A stretch of DNA of 61,825 nt from Oscillospiraceae bacterium (GTDB lineage Bacteria; Bacillota; Clostridia; Christensenellales; Aristaeellaceae), in the NCBI GenBank assembly GCA_031270865.1, contig JAISWI010000010.1, positions 1 through 61,825 on the forward strand. The letters are read 5' to 3'. Below the pieces are notes generated by a model. That model made no database searches and was not told where the DNA came from. It saw nothing but the letters and a program-made list of their open reading frames with translations. Positions 26,253-32,373 of the stretch are shown piece by piece. Every line of letters starts with the position of its first letter. Within the stretch, counting starts at the first letter, position 1. Made by a program: the position numbers and the translations under genes.

Positions 26253-27217
26253 GCGCGCGCATAGTCGATAACCTGACCGACCTGATCGGCGCGACGCCAA
26301 CGCTGCGCCCGCAAAGGTTCGCGAAGCTGGCGAAGCTGAGCGACAGCGATCTGCTGTTCAAGCTGGAATACTTCAACCCACTGGGCAGCGTGAAGGACCG
26401 CATCGCGCTGGCGATGATCGAGGACGCCGAGGCCTGCGGCAGGCTGAAGGACGGCGACACGATCATCGAGCCTAGCAGCGGCAACACGGGCATCGGCCTG
26501 GCGTTCGTCGCGGCGGCGAAAGGCTATCCCATAGTAATAGTCATGCCGGACACGATGAGCCTGGAGCGGCGCAGCCTGCTCAAGGCGCTGGGCGCGGAGC
26601 TGGACCTCACCCCCGGAGCGCAGGGCATGAAGGGCGCGGTCCGACGCGCCGAGGAGCTGCAGGTACAGATACCGGGCGGCGTGGTACTCCAGCAGTTCGA
26701 TAACCCCGCCAACCCGAAGATACACCGCGAGACGACCGGGCCGGAGATCTGGGAAGCGACGCAAGGCAAGATCGACGTTCTGGTATCCGGCGTGGGCACG
26801 GGCGGGACGCTTACCGGCGCGGGCGAGTATCTCCGCGAGAAGAAACCATCCGTCAAGCTGGTGGCGGTGGAGCCGTACAACTCGCCGGTATTGTCCGGCG
26901 GGAACCCGTCTCCCCACAAGATACAGGGCATCGGCGCGGGATTCGTGCCCAAGGTGCTCGACCGCGCCCTGATCGACGAGATATACAAGGTTCAGGACAG
27001 CGAGGCGATAGACACCGCGCGGGTACTGGCGCGGGTGGAAGGCCTGCTCGTTGGGATATCATCCGGCGCGGCGGCGTTCGCGGCGGCGAAGCTGGCCAAA
27101 CGCCCCGAGAACAACGGCAAGGTGATACTCGCCGTGCTGCCGGATACGGGCGAGCGGTATCTCTCGACCGACCTTTTCCGTGAGCTGCCGGAAGAGAAAA
27201 GCCGGTACTGGTACTGA
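26249..27217 (+). CDS. cysK: Cysteine synthase (O-acetylserine sulfhydrylase)
   Basis: The 322-residue PLP enzyme joins O-acetylserine with sulfide (or thiols in some relatives) to give cysteine or an analogue. The PLP lysine is Lys49 in NPLGSVKDR. The family's substrate loop [12 protein letters not shown], the phosphate-binding [12 protein letters not shown], the turn [13 protein letters not shown], and [11 protein letters not shown] are all present, with no sign of loss of function. The start overlaps the stop of the nifD-like gene (ATGA), so the two are translationally coupled. In this setting the enzyme probably fixes sulfide or a thiol released by the nitrogenase-like enzyme; the coupling is seen, the role is inferred. 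Confidence 0.93.
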   Translation: MSARIVDNLTDLIGATPTLRPQRFAKLAKLSDSDLLFKLEYFNPLGSVKDRIALAMIEDAEACGRLKDGDTIIEPSSGNTGIGLAFVAAAKGYPIVIVMPDTMSLERRSLLKALGAELDLTPGAQGMKGAVRRAEELQVQIPGGVVLQQFDNPANPKIHRETTGPEIWEATQGKIDVLVSGVGTGGTLTGAGEYLREKKPSVKLVAVEPYNSPVLSGGNPSPHKIQGIGAGFVPKVLDRALIDEIYKVQDSEAIDTARVLARVEGLLVGISSGAAAFAAAKLAKRPENNGKVILAVLPDTGERYLSTDLFRELPEEKSRYWY

Positions 27218-27218
27218 T

Positions 27219-27623
27219 ATGGTATACCGAATCGCCGTTGGAACGCTGGACGGCCTGACCGTCACCGAGCATTTCGGCCAGTGTGGGCAGGCCGCCCTCT
27301 GGGATATCGACCAGGAGACCGGGGCGGTCACGGAGGTCGGGACGCGCCCGCTGCCCTCGCCACAGAACGGCGGGCGCTGCGGCGGCCATGACGCGCGGGC
27401 GATGGAGTTGAAGCTGGCGGCGCTGGCGGACTGCCACATCGCGCTGATGGCAAGGATAGGCGCACAGGCCGAAAAGCAGCTGATCCACCGGAATATCGTG
27501 CCGCTGCAGTATGAGGGAGGACTGGACGAAGCCCTGCGCCGCGTCCGCCGCGCGTACGAGAGGCGCGTATTCGCCAAACCGCCCAACGAACAAACCAGCG
27601 AGGGGGAGAGCCAACGTGATTGA
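27219..27623 (+). CDS. Second NifX/NafY-like cofactor-binding domain protein
   Basis: The 134-residue protein belongs to the dinitrogenase iron-molybdenum cofactor domain family. The opening VYRIAVGTLDGLTVTEHFGQC, then NGGRCGGHDARAMELKLAALADC and MARIGAQAEKQLIHRNIVPLQYEGGLDEALRRV, resemble the NifX-like protein at 21899-22282, including His-Phe-Gly-x-Cys and a Gly-Gly-His-Asp motif. The C-terminal 20 residues are polar and probably disordered. The ATG overlaps the stop region of cysK (1 bp gap) and its end overlaps the permease start. The pair of NifX-like proteins, one per transcript, suggests a carrier or chaperone step on each side of cluster delivery. Confidence 0.82.
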   Translation: MVYRIAVGTLDGLTVTEHFGQCGQAALWDIDQETGAVTEVGTRPLPSPQNGGRCGGHDARAMELKLAALADCHIALMARIGAQAEKQLIHRNIVPLQYEGGLDEALRRVRRAYERRVFAKPPNEQTSEGESQRD

Positions 27624-28980
27624 AGCCGCCCGCGTTCCCGCGCCAGCGCCCCATACCGGATTACCGGCGCGGCTCAAGGCGCAGTCGCTGCTGCCGCTGG
27701 CCGCGATACTGGTCTCGTTCCTGGCGGAGGTCCTGCTGCCCAACCACGAGAAGCTGCGCAACCCGGATTATACGGAGTTCCGTTACCTTCTGGGGATATT
27801 GGCCGCTATATTCGCCGCGCTGACAGCCACCGCGCTCTGGGAGGAGAGGGTCCGCTCCGCGTCCAAGAGCCGCTTGCTGCTCACGGTATCCTCGGGCGCG
27901 TTGGCGGCGCTGGCCGCCGTGAGGTTCGGGCAGATCGGCTTATCGAAGTACGCGGGGTTCCTGTACCTATCGGCGGTAATCGGCGGCCTGACGTTCCTGC
28001 TGGCGGCCGCGTCGTTCTTCGCGGGACGCGCCAGGGAGATCGCGGCAAGGCCGGGCTGGGCGGTCGTGTCCCAGCTGCTGTTCCTGCTGTTCGTGATCGT
28101 CGATCATCAGGCCCTAGGCGCGGAGGGTTACGCTCCCGTCGTGTACGCGCTGACCGTTATAGACATACTGGCGCTGCTGGTTGGTTTGGTTCTGACGCTG
28201 GTCAAGGACCTGGCGCGCGCGCTGGCCAAGCGCGGGGTGTTCATCGCCGCGCTGATACTGTTCGTGGGCGTCGTGAACGTGGTCACCGCGAAGTTCCTGC
28301 TGCTGCCGCAGATCTATTTCCCCAGCATATCCCGGATAATCCACGTCTACCGCGAGGAGTTCAACTTCCTGTTTCTGGACTGCCTGCTAAGCTCGTTCAT
28401 ACTGCTTTGCCAGGGAGTGGGGATCGGGCTGGCCGCCGGGGTGGCGACGGGCGTGTTGGTGGGGTGGAGTCAGCGCTGGAACTACTGGCTTAACCCGTTC
28501 GTGAGGATACTGGGCCCCATACCCACTTCGACATGGGTGCCGCTGGCCATCGTGATGTTCTCGCGGCCGCGAAGCGCGGCGGTGTTCGTGATCGCGTTCG
28601 GCGTGTGGTTCCAGATATCGATACTCACCGCGTCGGGCATCCAGAACGTGAAGAAGACGTACTACGAGGTCTCCTCGACCCTGGGCGCGACCGACACGCA
28701 GAACCTGTTCCACATCGCGATACCCGACGCTCTGCCCTCCATCTTCCTAGGCTTCTTCAACGCCACGTGCTCCTCGTTCGCCGCGCTGGTCGTCGCGGAG
28801 ATGCTGGGCGTTAAGAACGGGCTGGGCTGGTACATCAACTGGCAGAAGGAGATGCTCTCATACCCCGGGGTGTATGCCGGGCTGTTCATCATGGCCGGGT
28901 TCTGCTATGTGTTCATAACGATACAGTTCAAGGTCCGCGACAGGCTCCTTAGCTGGCAGAAGGGTGTGATCAAGTGGTGA
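27616..28980 (+). CDS. ABC transporter permease (SsuC/TauC type) with a fused N-terminal membrane domain
   Basis: The 454-residue protein is much longer than usual SsuC/TauC permeases (about 260). The C-terminal 250 residues are a standard nitrate/sulfonate/taurine-type permease with FLDCLLSSFILLCQGVGIG, ILGPIPTSTWVPLAIVMF and the EAA loop YEVSSTLGATDTQNLFHIAIP. The first 200 residues hold about six extra hydrophobic segments, for example LLPLAAILVSFLAEVLL and VSQLLFLLFVIVDHQALGAEG, which I do not recognise. The start is a GTG at 27616 with GGGGGAG upstream; it overlaps the NifX-like gene by 8 bp. It should import a small anion or sulfur compound that feeds the nitrogenase-like enzyme. Confidence 0.85.
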   Translation: MIEAARVPAPAPHTGLPARLKAQSLLPLAAILVSFLAEVLLPNHEKLRNPDYTEFRYLLGILAAIFAALTATALWEERVRSASKSRLLLTVSSGALAALAAVRFGQIGLSKYAGFLYLSAVIGGLTFLLAAASFFAGRAREIAARPGWAVVSQLLFLLFVIVDHQALGAEGYAPVVYALTVIDILALLVGLVLTLVKDLARALAKRGVFIAALILFVGVVNVVTAKFLLLPQIYFPSISRIIHVYREEFNFLFLDCLLSSFILLCQGVGIGLAAGVATGVLVGWSQRWNYWLNPFVRILGPIPTSTWVPLAIVMFSRPRSAAVFVIAFGVWFQISILTASGIQNVKKTYYEVSSTLGATDTQNLFHIAIPDALPSIFLGFFNATCSSFAALVVAEMLGVKNGLGWYINWQKEMLSYPGVYAGLFIMAGFCYVFITIQFKVRDRLLSWQKGVIKW

Positions 28981-29774
28981 GCGCGACAGGCGCGATTATC
29001 GCGGACAGCGTCAGCAAGACGTTCATCCAGCCCGACGGCGGCGAGGTCACGGCGCTGTCGGGCATGGACATTAGGATCGAGCCTGGCGAGTTCGTCTGCC
29101 TGATCGGGCCGTCCGGCTGTGGAAAATCCACGTTCCTGCGCCTGGTCGCCGGGCTGATACAGCCCTCCTCCGGCGAGCTATACCTTGACGGGCGCCGCGT
29201 CACAGGCACCGGGGCGGACCGCGGCCTGGTCTCGCAGGACCCCACGCTGTTCCCGTGGCTCAACGTATACAACAACGTGGCGTATGGGCTGAAGATACGC
29301 AAGGTATTCAACGAGCGCCGCGCGGACGTTCAGGCGTACATCGACCTTGTGGGCCTGACCGGGTTCGAGCGCAGTTACCCGCACCAGCTGTCCGGCGGCA
29401 TGGCGCAGCGCGTCTCGCTGGCGCGGGCGCTGGTGAACGAGCCGAAGATCCTGCTGCTGGATGAGCCGCTGGGCGCTCTGGACGCGTTCACGCGGATGAA
29501 CATGCAGGATGAGATACTGCGCGTGTGGACCGAGCGCGGCGCGACGATGCTCATGGTAACCCACGACGTTGACGAGGCGATCTACCTGGCCGACCGCGTG
29601 TTCGTGATGACGCCGCGCCCGGCGAAGATCGAGCGGGTGATACCCATCGAGATAGGCCGCAACCCGAACCACGGCCGCAGCCGCGACGACCCCGACTTCC
29701 TATTGATGCGGGCCAAGATACTGCAAATACTCAACTTCACCGGGCATAAGCACGCGCTGGAATACAACCTGTAG
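28974..29774 (+). CDS. ABC transporter ATPase, nitrate/sulfonate/taurine type (SsuB/TauB)
   Basis: The 266-residue ATPase powers the permease just upstream. Walker A is GPSGCGKST, the Q-loop VSQDPTLFPWLNVYNNV, the signature LSGGMAQRVSLARAL, Walker B ILLLDEPLGALD, and the H-loop MVTHDVDEAIYLADRV. The wording DPTLFPWLNV and TPRPAKIERVIPIEI places it in the SsuB/TauB/NrtD group. GTG codons at 28974 and 28977 are both possible starts; each overlaps the permease stop, so translation is coupled. A 135-bp gap with a GC-rich hairpin separates it from the binding-protein gene. Confidence 0.93.
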   Translation: MVSATGAIIADSVSKTFIQPDGGEVTALSGMDIRIEPGEFVCLIGPSGCGKSTFLRLVAGLIQPSSGELYLDGRRVTGTGADRGLVSQDPTLFPWLNVYNNVAYGLKIRKVFNERRADVQAYIDLVGLTGFERSYPHQLSGGMAQRVSLARALVNEPKILLLDEPLGALDAFTRMNMQDEILRVWTERGATMLMVTHDVDEAIYLADRVFVMTPRPAKIERVIPIEIGRNPNHGRSRDDPDFLLMRAKILQILNFTGHKHALEYNL

Positions 29775-29838
29775 CCGCCCCCGATGCCGCCGCCGCGACG
29801 GTCATAGCTCAACCGAAACGGCGATCGCATAAGCGCCG

Positions 29839-29859
29839 GCCCGCCCAGCCAGGGCGGGC
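29839..29859 (+). terminator. Intercistronic hairpin
   Basis: GCCCGCCC (29839-29846) pairs with GGGCGGGC (29852-29859) around five bases, between the ATPase and the binding-protein genes. There is no T-run. It may protect the downstream mRNA or partly stop transcription. Confidence 0.4.
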
Positions 29860-29909
29860 AGCGCGCAACCAACGACGCCCCACCATCAGCATTCAGGAGG
29901 GAAAGGACC

Positions 29910-31022
29910 ATGAATACCATTCGCAAACCGTTAAGACAGGCCTTGACGCTCGCGCTGGCGCTGCTGCTCACGCTGGCCACCTCGCAGGCCCGCGCCGAGG
30001 CCGCCGCCGCCGACCCGCTGCATGGCGAGGAGCCTTACACCGTCAAGGTCCTGTACGGCACAGGGCTGTGCGGCGTGCCGTTCCACGTCGCCAAGCAGCT
30101 GGGATTCTTCGAGGCCGAGGGCCTGGTCGAGGGCGTGGACTACACGTTCTTCAAGAGCGACAGCGCCCAAAACGAGCTGTTCGCCACCGGCAACCTGGAC
30201 GTGGGCAACGGCCTGCTGGCCTCCAAGCTCGCGCCGCTGGATAACGGGCTGGAGATCAAGACCGTCGCCGGGCTGCATACCGGGTGCATCCAGATACTGG
30301 GCCGGGCCGAGGGCGGGATCAACACCGTCGAGGACCTGCGCGGCAAGCGTATCGGCGTAAGCGCGTTGGCCACGTCCGCGCACATAATATCCCAGCGCGT
30401 GCTGGCCACCGCCGGGATCGGCGTGACGCCCGAGAACAGCGAGGTGGAGTTCGTCGTGTTCACGGCGAGCGAGCTGCCGCTGGTGCTGGAAAACGGCGCG
30501 GTCGACGCGATCGTGACCGAGGACCCGACCGCCACCACGCTGATCGTCGACGGCGTCGCCACGAGCGTCTACAACTATGGCGTGTCTGAATACCTCAAGG
30601 ACGAGTATTGCTGCGCGTTGTGGGCCAGCGCCGCCGCGCTTGAGAAGTATCCTTATCAGATCGGCCGCGTGGTGAACGCGCTGCTCAAGGCCAGCGCGTG
30701 GGTGGACGCGAACCGCCACCTCGCCATCGATATCCAGATGGAAAACGGCTGGAACCCCAACGGCGCGGAAGGCAAGCGTGAATACGCCTACGCGTCGGTG
30801 GATAACTTCAAATACCTGCCGTCGGTGAGCGGGGCTAAGGAAGCGCTCTACCGCAACATCACCCAGATGCAGGAGCTGGGCCTCGTCCGCGCCGAGACCG
30901 ACGCCGAGGCGCTCGCCGAGTACGCGTTCTTCGCTCTGCCGAACGTGCCGGACACCTACCTGGGCGAGGAGATCATCCCGCCGCTGGATCCTTACCAGTT
31001 CGTCAGCGCGCCCAAGCCGTAA
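29910..31022 (+). CDS. Substrate-binding protein of the SsuA/TauA/NMT1-like family
   Basis: The 370-residue secreted protein has a signal peptide (LTLALALLLTLATSQARA) and lacks a lipobox, though it could still be held at the surface. The mature part is an SsuA/NMT1-like two-lobe binder: YTVKVLYGTGLCGVPFHVAKQLGFFEAEGL, then TGNLDVGNGLLASKLAPL, GLHTGCIQILGRAEGGINTVEDLRGKRIGVSALATSAH, and ENGAVDAIVTEDPTATTL. Cysteines at LCGVPFH, TGCIQ and YCCALW are more than is usual and may matter for the ligand. CAGGAGGGAAAGG stands before the ATG. It is the last gene of the nifKD-like operon and defines the import of that system's substrate; nitrate or sulfonate-like molecules are typical of the family, but the ligand here is unknown. 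Confidence 0.9.
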   Translation: MNTIRKPLRQALTLALALLLTLATSQARAEAAAADPLHGEEPYTVKVLYGTGLCGVPFHVAKQLGFFEAEGLVEGVDYTFFKSDSAQNELFATGNLDVGNGLLASKLAPLDNGLEIKTVAGLHTGCIQILGRAEGGINTVEDLRGKRIGVSALATSAHIISQRVLATAGIGVTPENSEVEFVVFTASELPLVLENGAVDAIVTEDPTATTLIVDGVATSVYNYGVSEYLKDEYCCALWASAAALEKYPYQIGRVVNALLKASAWVDANRHLAIDIQMENGWNPNGAEGKREYAYASVDNFKYLPSVSGAKEALYRNITQMQELGLVRAETDAEALAEYAFFALPNVPDTYLGEEIIPPLDPYQFVSAPKP

Positions 31023-31050
31023 CCGCCGGGGCGAACCTGGCGCGTAACCC

Positions 31051-31085
31051 AAACGCGCCGTCCATACAGGGCGGCGCGTTTTGAC
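31051..31085 (+). terminator. Rho-independent terminator of the nifKD-like operon
   Basis: AAACGCGCCG (31051-31060) pairs with CGGCGCGTTT (31072-31081) around an 11-base loop, and a T-run follows. It is 28 bp after the stop of the binding-protein gene. Confidence 0.75.
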
Positions 31086-31256
31086 ATTGATCGGACAAAC
31101 GGCCAGCCAACACGCGCGCCATTCGGCGCGTTTCGGCATTTACCGGACAAACGGCCAGCCTACTCTCGGACCATACCGGGCGGCGCGTTTTGACATTTAC
31201 CGGACAAACGGCCGATCCCAACGCGCGAACCATGTCGAGCGGCGAGTTTCGACATT
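31073..31256. repeat. Four degenerate direct repeats of 52-59 bp
   Basis: The core GGCGCGTTTTGACATT recurs at 31073, 31125 (GGCGCGTTTCGGCATT), 31182 and 31241 (GGCGAGTTTCGACATT). The first three cores are followed by ACCGGACAAACGGCC or a close variant, and each core is preceded by a CCAT element. The first copy includes the 3' arm of the terminator, so the array seems to have grown from it. Confidence 0.75.
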
Positions 31257-31295
31257 GACCGGATTTGCGGTCAAGCCGGTGTTTCGGCCAGGCGG

Positions 31296-32090
31296 TCACA
31301 GGTTCCGCTTGATGAACTCCAGCGACTTCCTTAATCCCGGCGCGGGGTCGGTAGGATACTCAAACTCAACGGATATCATACCCTCATAATTATCCTTCTT
31401 GAACCGTTTCAGCGCCTCGGCCAGCGGCGCCCCGCCATCGCCGATGGGCAGGCACCCCTCGCCGCCCTTTACGGTATCTTTGAAGTGGGTATGGTAGATT
31501 TTGCCGCTAAGGGTATCCATGGCCTTGATCACGTCGTAGCCCTGCGTGTGGTAGATGCCGGTATCCAGGTTCGCGCCGATGGTCGTGTATGGGGCGATGG
31601 CCTGCGCGACCTCTTCCGGGGATTCAAGGTTTGGGCGCGGGTGGTTCTCGACGGCGTAGCGCATGCCGTACTTCACTCCGGCTTCCTCGATCGCGGGCAT
31701 GATTATGTCAACATCAGCTTTCGTAACGCATCCCGTCACGACCTTCGCGCCCAACGCGCGGGCGAAGCGGTACGCCTGGTCAACCGACCCAACCGCGTCC
31801 GCGCCCCAGCCGCCGACGCAGTAGGCGATCTCCTCGAAGCCTATCGCCCCAAGGTCGGAGGCCAACGCGCGGGCGTCCTCCTCGGTGTGGACCCTATGGG
31901 AGAATGTAGGCTCCCATATCTCCAGCGCGTCGTAGCCCATGCCGCGAATCTCCCGCGCCAGCTGCAGGAAGTCCGATTTACTGAACTGTGCCCGCCACTT
32001 ATCGCACATGGTTCCCCAGTTGAAGCCTTCCGGCTGGCGATAGTCGTACACGCGCATGAAATAGTTGCAGGTGATCATGCCGATCCGCAT
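31296..32090 (-). CDS. Sugar phosphate isomerase/epimerase-like TIM-barrel protein
   Basis: The 264-residue protein of the xylose-isomerase-like (AP endonuclease 2) TIM-barrel family has the metal-site pattern: Glu in LEIWEPTF, the barrel strands VENHPRPNLESPEE, Asp in GANLDTGIYH, His in YHTHFKD, and Glu in ISVEFEYPTDP. Members isomerise or epimerise sugars and inositol derivatives in the cytoplasm; the exact substrate cannot be told. GGGAGG stands 7 bases before the ATG at 32090. It faces the nif-like operon convergently and has its own promoter, so it is probably unrelated to it. A myo-inosose or ketose epimerase would be the usual guess. Confidence 0.87.
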   Translation of the reverse strand: MRIGMITCNYFMRVYDYRQPEGFNWGTMCDKWRAQFSKSDFLQLAREIRGMGYDALEIWEPTFSHRVHTEEDARALASDLGAIGFEEIAYCVGGWGADAVGSVDQAYRFARALGAKVVTGCVTKADVDIIMPAIEEAGVKYGMRYAVENHPRPNLESPEEVAQAIAPYTTIGANLDTGIYHTQGYDVIKAMDTLSGKIYHTHFKDTVKGGEGCLPIGDGGAPLAEALKRFKKDNYEGMISVEFEYPTDPAPGLRKSLEFIKRNL

Positions 32091-32121
32091 GCCGATACCT
32101 CCCTGACGATGTTATAAGGTC

Positions 32122-32150
32122 ATTGTACATGGAAAGCGGGGATTTGTAAA
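32122..32150 (-). promoter_or_regulatory. Promoter of the isomerase gene, with -35 inside a repeat
   Basis: On the minus strand TTTACA (32145-32150) and TACAAT (32122-32127) are 17 bases apart. The -35 element falls inside the first copy of the 31-bp repeat array. Confidence 0.55.
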
Positions 32151-32255
32151 CGGTGCCGCTCCGGAAGCGGAGATTTGTATACGATTCCGTTCCGGAAGCG
32201 GGGATTTGTAAACGGTGCCGTTCCGGAAGCGGGGATTTGTATACGATTCCTCTCC
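32131..32255. repeat. Four tandem 31-bp repeats of two alternating types
   Basis: Copies start at 32131 (32 bp), 32163, 32194 and 32225. All share GGAAGCGGGGATTTGTA at the start (first copy with one extra A, second with GGAG). Copies 1 and 3 continue AACGGTGCC, copies 2 and 4 TACGATTCC, so the array is a 62-bp unit repeated twice. There are no spacers, so it is not a CRISPR array. Confidence 0.9.
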
Positions 32256-32317
32256 AACCTCCTTGCCACCCTTTAGGGAGTACGTCTCCGCGCGGGAAGG
32301 AGGCCCGTCGGCTTACC

Positions 32318-32346
32318 TTGCGCCAGCGCCCATAGTTTGCTAGAAT
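32318..32346 (+). promoter_or_regulatory. Promoter of the topoisomerase subunit B gene
   Basis: TTGCGC (32318-32323) and TAGAAT (32341-32346) are 17 bases apart, 27 bp before the ATG at 32374, with TCGGAGGAACG as ribosome binding site. Confidence 0.55.
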
Positions 32347-32373
32347 CAACCCTAGACTGAATCGGAGGAACGA

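Noticed and set aside
21095-27761. Very long open frames antisense to the nif-like genes, for example opposite the nifD-like gene
   Set aside because: High GC removes stop codons from the other frames; these translations are rich in Arg, Val, Ala and Gln and lack ribosome binding sites and motifs.
32131-32255. Direct repeats that might be a CRISPR array
   Set aside because: The units are contiguous with no unique spacers, only two alternating versions, and no cas gene is near.
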